Below, piece after piece: positions 53,748-62,828 of a stretch of 64,000 bases of DNA; the first letter of the stretch is position 1, and the number at the start of each line of letters is the position of its first letter. The DNA comes from CAVZOY01 sp963777095. GTDB taxonomy: Bacteria; Actinomycetota; Actinomycetes; Mycobacteriales; Geodermatophilaceae. A program made the position numbers and the translations under genes. Where the stretch lies: the NCBI GenBank assembly GCA_963777095.1, contig CAVZOY010000003.1, positions 124,001 to 188,000 on the forward strand, read 5' to 3'. Below the pieces are notes generated by a model. That model made no database searches, had not been told where the DNA came from, and worked only from the letters and a program-made list of their open reading frames with translations.

Positions 53748-54146
53748 GTGGCCGCTCTCGCCAGGATCGCCGTCGGTGCCCGGTACACGCTCGGGGCGGT
53801 CCGCGTGGTCAACGGTGTCCTGGGACTGGTGGCGCCGACCTTCATCGCCCGTCGGCTCGGCGACCAGCAGCCCGAGCGCAACGCCGCGGCGATCTACGGC
53901 ATCCGCCTGTTCGGCATCCGGACGATCGTCATCGGACTGGACCTGTTCCAGCCGCCCGGCGAGGCCCTCGACCGCGCGGTGCGCGCGGCTCCGCTGATCC
54001 ACGGCAGCGACACCGCCACGGTCCTCACCCTCCAGCGGCGCGCGGTGCTGCCGCCCGAGATGGCCCGGCCCCTCGCGGCCATCTCCGGCGCCAACACGCT
54101 CCTGGCCGTCCTCGCCCTCCTCGGTTCGCGGCGCGGTCGCCGGTGA
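53748..54146 (+). CDS. Hypothetical small membrane protein, 132 aa
   Basis: A 132-residue protein (GTG 53748, ribosome site GGGAGGAG seven bases upstream) with hydrophobic segments (ARYTLGAVRVVNGVLGLVAP, AISGANTLLAVLALL). The segments GIRLFGIRTIVIGLDL and RRAVLPPEMA recall DUF4267-like membrane proteins but are not diagnostic. The stop overlaps the start of the GMC oxidoreductase by four bases (GTGA), so it is co-translated with that enzyme. Possible membrane partner or anchor for the following oxidoreductase; function unknown. Confidence 0.6.
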   Translation: MAALARIAVGARYTLGAVRVVNGVLGLVAPTFIARRLGDQQPERNAAAIYGIRLFGIRTIVIGLDLFQPPGEALDRAVRAAPLIHGSDTATVLTLQRRAVLPPEMARPLAAISGANTLLAVLALLGSRRGRR

Positions 54147-56136
54147 GCAGCCCGTCCTCGGAGGAGTTCGACTACGTCGTCGTCGGCTCGGGCGCCGGCG
54201 GCGGTCCCGTCGCGGCCAACCTCGCCGAGGCCGGCCACCGGGTGCTGCTGCTCGAGGCCGGCCTCGACCCGGAGGACGACGACTACCGGGTGCCGGCCTT
54301 CCACGGGCGGGCCAGCGAGCACCCGGAGATGAGCTGGAACTTCTGGGTGTGGCACTGGGACGACAAGAGAGAAGCGGGCGAACGACCGCCGCAACTACGA
54401 CAAGGACCGGGACGGGGTCCTGTATCCGCGGGCCGCCACCGTGGGCGGCTGCACCGCGCACAACGCCATGATCACGATGTACCCGCACGACGCGGACTGG
54501 GACGGCATCGCCGAGCTGACCGGTGATCCCAGCTGGCGGGCGTCGGAGATGCGGCAGTGGTTCGAGAAGCTGGAGGCCTGCGGGTACCGGCATCGCCCGT
54601 GGCGGCTGCCGTCGCAGCCGGTGCTGCGCGACCTCGCCCTGTCGGTGCCCCTCGTGCGCGACCGCTTCGGAAACCGCAGCCGGCACGGCTTCGACGGCTG
54701 GCTGCACACCACCCTCGCCGAGCCGAAGCTGGTCATCCGCGACAAGCGGATCCTCAAGCTCGTCAAGCGCGCTGCGACCGGCAGCTTCCAGGAGTTCGTG
54801 GGCCGGGACCTGAACCCGTGGGAGCCGCTCGACGGCGCCACCGACCCGAACGACTGGGAGCTGCGGGACACGCCGGACGGCCTCTGGCGCATCCCCATCG
54901 CCGTCCACGGCGGCAAGCGCAACAGCACCCGCGAGCGCATCCGCGACGTCGCCGACCGGTACCCCGAGAACCTCGTCCTCCGCACCGGGTGCCTGGTCAC
55001 GAGGGTGCTGCTGGAAGGGGAGGACAACGTCGCCGTCGGGGTCGAGTACCTGCCCCAGCAGCACGCCTACCGGGCCGATCCGACGCCGTCCCCCGAGCCC
55101 GAGCCGGAACCCGTGCAGGTGCGAGTCCGCCGCGAGGTGATCGTCTCCGGCGGCGCGTTCAACACCCCCCAGCTGCTCAAGCTGTCCGGGATCGGCCCGC
55201 GCGAGGAGCTGGAGCGATTCCGCATCGACGTGAAGGTGGAGCTCCCGGGCGTCGGGGAGAACCTCCAGGACCGCTACGAGGTCGGCGTCGTCTCCAAGAT
55301 GCGCACGAAGTTCGGCCTGCTGGAGGGCCTGACCTTCGCGCCGACGCTGGAGGGCGCCGACCCCGACGCGGGCTACGCGCAGTGGACGACCGGCAAGGGC
55401 GTGTACACGACCAACGGTTCCCTCGTCGGCATCGTGGAGCGCTCCCGCAGGGATCTGACGACCCCCGACCTGTTCGTGTTCGGCCTACCGGCGGACTTCA
55501 CCGGGTACCGCCCGGGCTACAGCAAGGAGCTCGTGCAGTCGACGGACAGGTTCACCTGGGCCGTGCTCAAGGCGCACACGAACAACCGGGCCGGCCGGGT
55601 GCTGCTGCGCTCCGACGACCCGCGCGACACCCCCGACATCCGGTTCCGGTACTTCGGCGAGGGCGACGACAAGGACGGCGAGGACCTGCGCGCCGTGGTC
55701 GCCGGCGTGAAGTTCGCCCGGTCGATCATGGCGAAGGTCGGGGACGACGTGGAGACGGAGCTCTGCCCGGGCCGTGACGTTCAGACCGACGAGCAGATCG
55801 CCGACTTCGTCCGCAACGAGGCGTGGGGCCACCACGCGTCGTGCACCGCCGCCATGGGTCCGCGCAGCGATCCACGCGCCGTCGTCGACAACCGGTTCCG
55901 GGTGCACGGCACCCGTGGCCTCCGGGTCGTCGACGCGTCGGTCTTCCCGCGCATCCCAGGCTTCTTCATCGTCACCGCGGTCTTCATGGTGGCCGAGAAG
56001 GCCAGCGCCGACATCCTCGCCGACGCCGGAACCGAGGTGCCTGCGTCCGCCGTCTCGCACCGCCGTCCCCCGCTCGCCGCGTTCCTACCGCCGGCCCTGA
56101 CCCGTCCGTTCCGCCACCGTCCAGGAGAGGCCATGA
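54143..56136 (+). CDS. GMC-family FAD-dependent oxidoreductase, one frame break
   Basis: An FAD-dependent alcohol/aldehyde oxidoreductase of about 660 residues. The dinucleotide fold is YVVVGSGAGGGPVAANLAEAG with LLLEAG. One base must be removed near 54371 to continue to RAATVGGCTAHNAMI (signature 1). Signature 2 is EVIVSGGAFNTPQLLKLSGI. The C-terminal block is WGHHASCTAAMG, DASVFPRIPGFF. The sequenced frame has no stop before the next gene. One further inserted base would put the stop at 56134-56136, overlapping the next gene's ATG by four bases, as elsewhere in this region. I therefore read it as two genes, not one fusion. Partner of the dioxygenase. Confidence 0.86.
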
Positions 56137-58037
56137 GCACCGAGCTCGACCCCAGCAGGCGCGCCGTGTCCGAGCACCGCACCGCCGGCAACGGGCACCC
56201 CTCGCCGACCTCGGTGCCAGCGACTCCGCCGATCCCGGGGGCGGACTACCGGCAGTCCGGGTTCTGGCGCGTCTACGGCCGCGTCTCGCAGGCCGTCGAC
56301 CACAGGCGCGGCTGGGACAAACTGCCCCTGAAGTGGGGCCTGGCCGTGCTGATCGGCGTCCGCAACATCCTGCGGCAGAAGAACCTGTACGACCCGTCGA
56401 CGGTGGTTCCGGTCGTCGATGGGCCGACCGCCCCGCCCCGCACGCGGGAGCACATGGTCAACCGCAGCGTCGACGGCTCGCACAACGACCTCGACTCCCC
56501 GAGCATGGGCATGGCGGGCGCCCGCTTCGGCCGCAACATCCCGCTGGACCAGGTGCGGCCGGTCACCCGCGACGAGCTGATGGAGCCCAATCCTCGGGAG
56601 GTCAGCCGCCGGCTGATGACGCGCTCGCCGTTCCTGCCGGCGACGAGCGTGAACACCCTGGCCGCCGCCTGGCTGCAGTTCATGATCCACGACTGGTTCA
56701 CCCACGGGGTGAGCGACACCTCGCGCCTGGTCGACATCCCCCTGCCGCCCGGCGACGACTGGCACGAGAACCCGATGCGCATCCCGCGGATCAAGGCCGA
56801 CCCGTCCCGCCCGGCCGACGCGCAGGGGCCGGTCACCTCGATCAACGACGTGACGCACTGGTGGGACGGCTCGTCCCTGTACGGGTCGTCGATGGACGAG
56901 CAGAAGATGGTCCGGTCCGGCCAGGACGGGAAGCTGCGGCTCACCGGGGACGGGCACCTGCCGATCCCCGAGGACCCGGCGCACGACTTCACCATGAAGC
57001 CCGGCTGGTGGACCGGCATGGGCATGCTGATCACGCTGTTCGCCCGCGAGCACAACGCCGTCTGCGACCGGCTCAAGTCGGAGTACCCGCACTGGGACGA
57101 CGAGGAGCTGTTCCAGCGGGCGCGGCTGGTGGTCGCCGCCCTGATGGCCAAGATCCACACCGCGGAGTGGACGCCGGCCGTCATCAGCCACCCGACCACC
57201 GTCTTCGCGCTCCGGGCCAACTGGTTCGGCGTCGCGGGGGAGAAGATCGCGCGCACCTTCGGGCGGCTCAGCGACTCCGAGGTGATCAGCGGGATCCCCG
57301 GCGCGGCGACCGAGCACTACGGCGTCCCGTTCTCGCTGACCGAGGAGTTCACCAGCGTCTACCGGATGCACCCGCTGCTGCCCGACGACTTCGACCTGCG
57401 GGCGCTCGACGGCGACCGGCCGCTGAAGCAGGCCGGCTTCCGCGAGCTGGCCGGGCCGCACTTCAAGGAGGTCGTGAAGAACTACGCGTTCGCCGACCTC
57501 TTCTACTCCTTCGGGACGACGCATCCCGGCGCGATCGTGCTGCGCAATTACCCGAAGTTCCTCCAGACGTACGAGCGGCCGGACGGCACCGTCATCGACC
57601 TGGCCTCCACCGACATCGTGCGGATCCGCGAACTGGGCGTCCCCCGGTACTGCGAGTTCCGCCGGCAGCTGCACCTGAAGGCGCCGGCCTCGTTCGCCGA
57701 GCTGACCGAGGACGACGCCCTGGCCACGGAGATGGAGGACCTCTACGGCGACATCGAGAAGGTCGACCTGATGGTCGGGCTCTTCGCCGAGAAGCGCCCC
57801 ACCGGGTTCGCCTTCAGCGACACGGCGTTCCGGATCTTCATCCTGATGGCGTCCCGCCGGCTCAACAGCGACCGGTTCTTCACCAAGGACTTCCGGCCGG
57901 AGATCTACTCACCCGCCGGCCTGCAGTGGGTGCGGGACAACGACATGCGCACCGTGCTGCTGCGCCACTTCCCGGAGCTGCGCCCGGCCATGCGCGGCCT
58001 GGACAACGCCTTCGCCCCCTGGCAGCGCACCGCCTGA
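56133..58037 (+). CDS. Fatty-acid alpha-dioxygenase-like haem peroxidase
   Basis: A 634-residue member of the animal-haem-peroxidase/cyclooxygenase superfamily, closest in motif to plant fatty-acid alpha-dioxygenase (alpha-DOX). The distal His is in NTLAAAWLQFMIHDWFTHG, with WWDGSSLYGS and TLFAREHNAVCDRLK. The proximal region is LMAKIHTAEWTP. The catalytic-Tyr context LTEEFTSVYRMHPLLPD is alpha-DOX-like. The family oxidises fatty acids at C2 to 2-hydroperoxides that decay to aldehydes. ATG 56133 has ribosome site AGGAGAGG. As sequenced it is in frame with the GMC gene, probably through an insertion error. No signal peptide. Confidence 0.85.
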   Translation: MSTELDPSRRAVSEHRTAGNGHPSPTSVPATPPIPGADYRQSGFWRVYGRVSQAVDHRRGWDKLPLKWGLAVLIGVRNILRQKNLYDPSTVVPVVDGPTAPPRTREHMVNRSVDGSHNDLDSPSMGMAGARFGRNIPLDQVRPVTRDELMEPNPREVSRRLMTRSPFLPATSVNTLAAAWLQFMIHDWFTHGVSDTSRLVDIPLPPGDDWHENPMRIPRIKADPSRPADAQGPVTSINDVTHWWDGSSLYGSSMDEQKMVRSGQDGKLRLTGDGHLPIPEDPAHDFTMKPGWWTGMGMLITLFAREHNAVCDRLKSEYPHWDDEELFQRARLVVAALMAKIHTAEWTPAVISHPTTVFALRANWFGVAGEKIARTFGRLSDSEVISGIPGAATEHYGVPFSLTEEFTSVYRMHPLLPDDFDLRALDGDRPLKQAGFRELAGPHFKEVVKNYAFADLFYSFGTTHPGAIVLRNYPKFLQTYERPDGTVIDLASTDIVRIRELGVPRYCEFRRQLHLKAPASFAELTEDDALATEMEDLYGDIEKVDLMVGLFAEKRPTGFAFSDTAFRIFILMASRRLNSDRFFTKDFRPEIYSPAGLQWVRDNDMRTVLLRHFPELRPAMRGLDNAFAPWQRTA

Positions 58038-58038
58038 C

Positions 58039-58081
58039 GTGGAGTGGATTCGTGGGCGTAACGCCCACGAACCCACTCCAC
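58039..58081. terminator. Bidirectional terminator, ATTCGTGGGCG-type hairpin 1
   Basis: A 20-bp stem with one mismatch and triloop TAA, containing GATTCGTGGGCG. It starts one base after the dioxygenase stop and ends just before the convergent channel gene's stop. Related hairpins lie at 60082 and 63548. Confidence 0.8.
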
Positions 58082-58082
58082 C

Positions 58083-59126
58083 TCAGTGGCTGCGGACGAC
58101 GACGAGCACGTCCTCCGGCTGCAGCGTGCCGATCAGCGGGTCGTCGAAGCGGAGGGTGCGCGTCCCGCGGGTGACCGAGAGGACGATGTCGCGCAGCTGG
58201 CGCGGGCCGAGGCCCACCTCCCCGGCGTTCACGGTGCGCTGGTGGATGTCCAGTCCCTGGCCGCCGGTGACCAGGTCCTCGACCACGTTGACCACCCGGG
58301 GGCTGTCGGTCGAGAGGCCGAGGAGGCGTCCCGCGGTGGCCGAGGTCGTGATGACGGTATTGGCCCCGGACTGGCGCAGCAGCTGCGCGTTCTCCTCCTC
58401 GCGGACGCTGGTCGTGATCGGCACGCTGGGGTTCAGCTGCCGCACGGTCAGCGTGATGAGCACGGAGGCGTCGTCGCGGTTGGACGCGACGATCACCGCC
58501 CGGGCGCGCTCGACCGAGGCTCGCCGCAGCACGTCGGCGCGCCCGCCGTCCCCGACGATGCCGGTGAGGCCCAGCGAGTTGGCCTCGTCGATGGCCCGCG
58601 GGTCGGGGTCGACGACGACGATGCGGTCGGGCGTCGTCCCGGTGGCCTGCAGCGACTTGACCGCGCTGCGGCCCTTCGTTCCGTATCCGCACACGATGAC
58701 GTGCTGACGCAACCGGGACCTCCAGCGACGGATGCGGAACTCCTCGCGGGTGCGCGTGGTCAGCGCCTCGAGAGTGGTTCCGATGAGGACGATCAGGAAG
58801 AGCACGCGCAGCGGCGTGATGATGGCCAGGTTGAGGAGGCGGGCCTGGTCGGTGACCGGCGTGATGTCGCCGTAGCCGGTGGTGGAGAGCGTGACCGTCG
58901 CGTAGTAGGCGGCGTCGAGCAGGGTAACCCCGCCGATGTCGTCGAGGTCGCGGTAGCCGTCGCGGTCGAGGTAGACCAGCAGCACGGTGATCACGAAGCA
59001 CAGGAACGCGAAGACCAGCCGCTTGGCCACCTGCCGGAACGGCGTGGATTCGACGTGGGCGAGGCTGACGCCGGTGTGCTCGGTGCTCTCCGGCAGCGCG
59101 CCGGCGGCCTCCTCGCGGTATCTCAC
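58083..59126 (-). CDS. Potassium channel with TrkA_N (RCK) domain
   Basis: A 347-residue two-helix K+ channel. TM1 is LVFAFLCFVITVLLVYL, the pore loop carries the filter TTGYGDI after AAYYATVTLS, and TM2 is NLAIITPLRVLFLIVLIGT. A cytoplasmic RCK/TrkA_N Rossmann domain follows (HVIVCGYGTKGRSAVKSL, VVVDPDPRAIDEA, GDGGRADVLRRASVERARAVIV). A C-terminal TrkA_C-like domain ends with GTLQPEDVLVVVRS. It regulates K+ flux, probably gated by NAD(H), nucleotides or divalent ions. Start is GTG 59126. Stand-alone gene, convergent with the dioxygenase. Confidence 0.92.
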   Translation of the reverse strand: MRYREEAAGALPESTEHTGVSLAHVESTPFRQVAKRLVFAFLCFVITVLLVYLDRDGYRDLDDIGGVTLLDAAYYATVTLSTTGYGDITPVTDQARLLNLAIITPLRVLFLIVLIGTTLEALTTRTREEFRIRRWRSRLRQHVIVCGYGTKGRSAVKSLQATGTTPDRIVVVDPDPRAIDEANSLGLTGIVGDGGRADVLRRASVERARAVIVASNRDDASVLITLTVRQLNPSVPITTSVREEENAQLLRQSGANTVITTSATAGRLLGLSTDSPRVVNVVEDLVTGGQGLDIHQRTVNAGEVGLGPRQLRDIVLSVTRGTRTLRFDDPLIGTLQPEDVLVVVRSH

Positions 59127-59222
59127 GCAGCGGGACGATAGGTGAGTCGGTGGTCCGGTGCTCCTCGCCGCACCCAGGAGGGTGAGTCGCCTTTCGTCGG
59201 CAACCGCTGCGACGATGCGCCG

Positions 59223-60077
59223 GTGAGCGACCTGCGGACGGCCCTCGTCCTCGGTGGCGGTGGCATCACCGGCATCGCGTGGGAGATCGGTGTCCTCTCC
59301 GGGCTGGCCGACGCCGGCGTCGACCTGAGCACCGCCGACCTCGTCGTCGGCACGTCGGCCGGGTCGGTGGTCGCCACGCAGATCACCTGCGGGGCGGCGC
59401 TGCCGTTCCTCTACGAGCGCCAGCTGGAGCCGCCCACCTCCGAGAAGGTCGCACGGATGACGCGGGCGGGGCTGGCGCGGTACGGGTGGGCGCTGCTGCG
59501 CAGCCGTGGGCGGGGCGAGGATTTCCGCCGGCGGGTCGGCGCCCTCGCGGTCGCGGCCGAGCGCGCGGGTCTCACGCCGTCCGAGGAGGAGCGGCTGGAG
59601 GTCATCGGGTCGCGGCTGGTCTCCCTCGACTGGCCGAGCCGTCCGCTGGTGGTCACCGCCGTCGACGCGGACACCGGCGAGTTCTCCGCCTTCGATCGCG
59701 ACTCCGGCGTCCCCCTGCTGAAGGCGGTGGCCGCGAGCTGCGCCGTGCCGGGGGTCTATCCGCCGGTGCGGATCGGCGGGCGCCGGTACGTGGACGGTGG
59801 CATGCGCTCGGCGACCAACACCGATCTGGCCACCGGCTACGACCGGGTCGTCGTGCTGGCCCCGATCCCGCGCGGCATCGGCCCGATGCAGAGCGTCGAC
59901 CGCCACGTGGCCGCTCTGACCGACGCGCGGGTCGCCGTCGTCTCGCCGGACGCGGCCTGCCGCGCGGCGATCGGCCGCAACGTGCTCGACCCCGCGGCCC
60001 GCGCGCCGTCGGCCCGCGCGGGCCGGGCGCAGGGGGCCACGGTGGCCGAGCGGGTCGCGGAGGCGTGGACCGGCTGA
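59223..60077 (+). CDS. Patatin-like phospholipase (second copy)
   Basis: A 284-residue patatin with all signature motifs: oxyanion LVLGGGGITGIAWEIGVL, nucleophile VVGTSAGSVVATQ, and Asp in YVDGGMRSATN. Differs from the 48078 copy (closer to RssA/SCO-type small patatins). Start is GTG 59223. Divergent from the K+ channel with a 96-base gap and convergent with the membrane gene behind hairpin 2. No frame breaks. Together with the first patatin and the hydrolase it enriches this block for lipid-ester hydrolysis. Confidence 0.92.
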   Translation: MSDLRTALVLGGGGITGIAWEIGVLSGLADAGVDLSTADLVVGTSAGSVVATQITCGAALPFLYERQLEPPTSEKVARMTRAGLARYGWALLRSRGRGEDFRRRVGALAVAAERAGLTPSEEERLEVIGSRLVSLDWPSRPLVVTAVDADTGEFSAFDRDSGVPLLKAVAASCAVPGVYPPVRIGGRRYVDGGMRSATNTDLATGYDRVVVLAPIPRGIGPMQSVDRHVAALTDARVAVVSPDAACRAAIGRNVLDPAARAPSARAGRAQGATVAERVAEAWTG

Positions 60078-60081
60078 AGGC

Positions 60082-60120
60082 GGAGGAGATTCGTGGGCGT
60101 TCCGCCCACGAATCCACTCC
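60082..60120. terminator. Bidirectional terminator, ATTCGTGGGCG-type hairpin 2
   Basis: An 18-pair hairpin with two mismatches and triloop TTC, containing GATTCGTGGGCG like hairpin 1. It lies between the convergent patatin and membrane protein genes. Confidence 0.78.
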
Positions 60121-60127
60121 ACCCGCG

Positions 60128-60760
60128 TCAGCGGCGGACGGAGAGCCAGATGCCGACGCCGGCGAACCACGCACCGAGCAGGTACAGGACGATCCAGGCC
60201 ACCGGCGGCAGCAGCAGCGCGACGGCCAGGACAGCGGACACCACGGCCAGCGGCCGCGACGTGCCGCGCGCCGCGATCGCCACGGCGATCAGGAAGCCGG
60301 CACCAACCCACGTGGCGACCGGGTGCAGCAGGTTCATCAGCACGAGCGCGGTCTCGGCCGCGCCCGGGCTCACACCGCCGTCCAGCACGAGCGTGCCGAC
60401 CGTGACCGCTCCCGCCGGCGCCGCCCAGAACAAGGCGACGAGCAGCAGGTGCGCGGTCCCCAGGACGGCAACCAGCCGCGTGGCCCCGGTGTCGGCCGTG
60501 CGGCCGAGCCGGGCGGCCAGCGTGCCGGCCACGGCGATGCCGAGCAGCGCGTGGATGCCGGCGAGCAGGGCGGTCAGCTCGGCGGGCGAGCCGTCGAGCG
60601 CGCTCGCCGCCTCCGCCGCCGTCGCCGAGCCGCCCATGGCGTCGTTGAAGAAGACGAACGCGCCGAGGGACGAGAGGAGCGCCCCTCCGCCGGCGAGGGC
60701 GGGCAGCGGTGACCGCCGCCGGGTGGGGGCGGGGGCCGGGGCCTGCAGGGAGGTGGTCAT
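60128..60760 (-). CDS. Hypothetical membrane protein, 210 aa
   Basis: A polytopic protein with about six hydrophobic segments (LPALAGGGALLSSLGAFVFF, LTALLAGIHALLGIAVAGTL, AVLGTAHLLLVALFWAAPAG, VLMNLLHPVATWVGAGFLIA, PPVAWIVLYLLGAWFAGVGI). Loosely resembles DUF4386-like proteins but lacks the diagnostic block. Start ATG 60760 with ribosome site GGAG. Divergent from the histidine kinase gene, with a 193-base gap, and may be regulated with it; no motif supports this. Function unknown. Confidence 0.65.
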   Translation of the reverse strand: MTTSLQAPAPAPTRRRSPLPALAGGGALLSSLGAFVFFNDAMGGSATAAEAASALDGSPAELTALLAGIHALLGIAVAGTLAARLGRTADTGATRLVAVLGTAHLLLVALFWAAPAGAVTVGTLVLDGGVSPGAAETALVLMNLLHPVATWVGAGFLIAVAIAARGTSRPLAVVSAVLAVALLLPPVAWIVLYLLGAWFAGVGIWLSVRR

Positions 60761-60953
60761 GGCCGATCTCCTTCGGATGGGGCGCGGGCTGCGCGCCGGG
60801 CAGATCGAGCCTGTCGCCGCCGCCGCATGCGCTCGTCTGCCGATCGGCCCCGTCCGGGCACGACTTCGCAGGTCACGGGTCTGCCGTCCGGACGACGCGG
60901 ATCCGCCGTTCGGGGGACCCTGCCGCTGTCGGGGCCGTCCTACGCTGCCGGCC

Positions 60954-62111
60954 ATGTCGCAGATGCGAGCGCGCTGGCGGGACCTGCCGCTGTGGGTGCG
61001 CGACGGCGTCCTGGCGCTCGTCCTGACGGTGATCGGGCAGTTCGAGATCGTCTTCGCGCAGGCCGATCAGCAGCCCCTGCAGCACGTGGCGTTCGCGCTC
61101 ATGACCGGCGCCCTGCTGGTCCGCCGACTGCTGCCCGTGGTGGCCGCGGCCCTGGTCTCCGTCGGGTTGGCCGTGCAGACGCTCCTGGGCGATGTCGAGG
61201 TGGTGTCCGGCTTCGCCGCCCTGTTGGTGATCACCTACTCGGTCGCCCAGTACGCAGACCGGCGACGGGACGCGCTGCTGGGCCTCGTTCTCGTGGTCGC
61301 CGCGATCGAGGTCTATCCGCTGGTCCGATCCGACGTCAGTCTCGGGGACGAGATCGCCAACGTCGCCATCCCGGTGATCGTCTGGGTCTTCGCGCGGTTG
61401 GCCCGCGAGCGCCTCGACCGGGCCGTGCGAGCCGAGCGCGAGGCGGCGGCGGCCCGCGAGCGCGCCCGGGAGGCCGAGGCGGCACGGGCGGCGTCGGTGG
61501 CCGCCGAGCGGCGGCGCATCGCCCGGGAGATGCACGACGTCGTCGGCCACGGCGTGACGCTGATGCTGCTGCACGCCGGTGCCGCACAGGCCGGGCCGGC
61601 CGGACGCGATCCCGGTACCGCCGGGGCCCTCGACGTGGTCCTGGACGCCGGGCGGACGGCGCTCGACGACCTGCACCGGCTGCTGCGCGTGCTGCGCGAG
61701 GACGGGGCGGAGGACGCCGCCCCGGGCACCCTGGCCGACGTCGAGCGGCTGGCCGCGACCGCGGGCGCCGGCCTCACCGTCGAGGGCACCCCGCGCGCCG
61801 TGCCGGCCGCGCTCGAGGCCACCGCCTACCGGGTCGTCCAGGAGGCGCTGACCAACGCCCGCAAGCACGCTCCCGGGTCCGCCGTCCGCGTGCGGCTGGG
61901 CTGGACCGACGCTGCGCTGGAGGTCGAGGTCACCGACGAGGGCGGGACCGCGGCCGGCGCCGGTACAGGGTCGGGCCTGGGCCTGCTCGGCATGCGCGAG
62001 CGGGTGGCGCTCTTCGACGGGCGGGTCATCGCCGGGCCGCGACCCGACGGCTCGGGCTGGCGGACGGCGGCCGTGCTGCCGCTGCCGGTGCCCGCTCCGG
62101 TACCGGCATGA
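60954..62111 (+). CDS. NarL-type two-component sensor histidine kinase
   Basis: A 385-residue membrane kinase of the HisKA_3 family. About five helices (DGVLALVLTVIGQFEIVFA, LPVVAAALVSVGLAVQTLLG, ALLVITYSVAQYA, LLGLVLVVAAIEVYPLV, VAIPVIVWVFARLA) precede a coiled coil. The dimerisation domain holds the phospho-acceptor His in RIAREMHDVVGHGVTLML. The ATPase has TAYRVVQEALTNARKHAPG (N box), VTDEGG (G1) and GSGLGLLGMRERV (G2). The input signal is unknown. Its stop overlaps the response regulator ATG by four bases. Confidence 0.93.
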   Translation: MSQMRARWRDLPLWVRDGVLALVLTVIGQFEIVFAQADQQPLQHVAFALMTGALLVRRLLPVVAAALVSVGLAVQTLLGDVEVVSGFAALLVITYSVAQYADRRRDALLGLVLVVAAIEVYPLVRSDVSLGDEIANVAIPVIVWVFARLARERLDRAVRAEREAAAARERAREAEAARAASVAAERRRIAREMHDVVGHGVTLMLLHAGAAQAGPAGRDPGTAGALDVVLDAGRTALDDLHRLLRVLREDGAEDAAPGTLADVERLAATAGAGLTVEGTPRAVPAALEATAYRVVQEALTNARKHAPGSAVRVRLGWTDAALEVEVTDEGGTAAGAGTGSGLGLLGMRERVALFDGRVIAGPRPDGSGWRTAAVLPLPVPAPVPA

Positions 62112-62773
62112 CCGTCCGCGTGCTGCTGGCCGACGACGAGGAGCTCGTGCGCGCCGGCCTGCGGATGATCCTGGAGGCCGATCCGGAGCTCGAGGTGGTG
62201 GGCGAGGCGTCCGACGGTGCCGAGGCCGTCTCGCTCTGCCGGTCGCTGCGCCCGGACGTCGCCCTGGTCGACCTGCGGATGCCCCGCCTCGACGGCATCG
62301 GCGCGACCCGCCGGATCACCGGTGACGCCGACCTCTCCACGGCCGTCGTCGTCCTCACCACCTTCGACGCCGACGAGCACGTCGTCGCGGCGCTGCGGGC
62401 GGGGGCCACCGGCTTCCTGCTCAAGTCCATGCCGCGGGAGCAGCTGACCGGTGCGGTACGGGCCGCCGTCCGCGGTGACCGGTTGCTGGCGCCGGCGCTG
62501 CTGCGGCGGCTGCTCGACGACGTCGTGGCGCGCGCCGCCGGCGGCGCCGCTCCCGTGCCCGGCATCGACGAGCTGACGCCTCGGGAGGAGGAGGTGCTGC
62601 GGCTGATGGCCCGCGGGCTGTCCAACGCCGAGCTCGCCGACGTCCTCGTGCTGGGGGAGGGGACGATCAAGACCCACGTCGCCCGCGTGCTGGCCAAGCT
62701 CGGCGTCCGGGACCGGGTGCAGGCGGTGATCGCCGCCTACGAGTCGGGACTGATCAGACCCGGCGAGCGGTGA
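62108..62773 (+). CDS. NarL/FixJ-family response regulator
   Basis: A 221-residue regulator. The receiver domain has VLLADDEELVRAGLRMIL, the phosphorylation Asp in VALVDLRMP (about residue 54), and the conserved Lys in FLLKSMP. The C-terminal LuxR helix-turn-helix is LTPREEEVLRLMARGLSNAEL and GTIKTHVARVLAKLGVRDRVQAV. It is the cognate partner of the adjacent kinase (ATGA overlap at 62108). Target genes are not indicated by the sequence. The DsbA-like gene follows 55 bases downstream and may be co-transcribed. Confidence 0.94.
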   Translation: MTVRVLLADDEELVRAGLRMILEADPELEVVGEASDGAEAVSLCRSLRPDVALVDLRMPRLDGIGATRRITGDADLSTAVVVLTTFDADEHVVAALRAGATGFLLKSMPREQLTGAVRAAVRGDRLLAPALLRRLLDDVVARAAGGAAPVPGIDELTPREEEVLRLMARGLSNAELADVLVLGEGTIKTHVARVLAKLGVRDRVQAVIAAYESGLIRPGER

Positions 62774-62828
62774 GCGACCGCACAGGGCGCCGGGAAGATC
62801 GTCGTGGCGGCACCGCGTTGCGCCGGGC

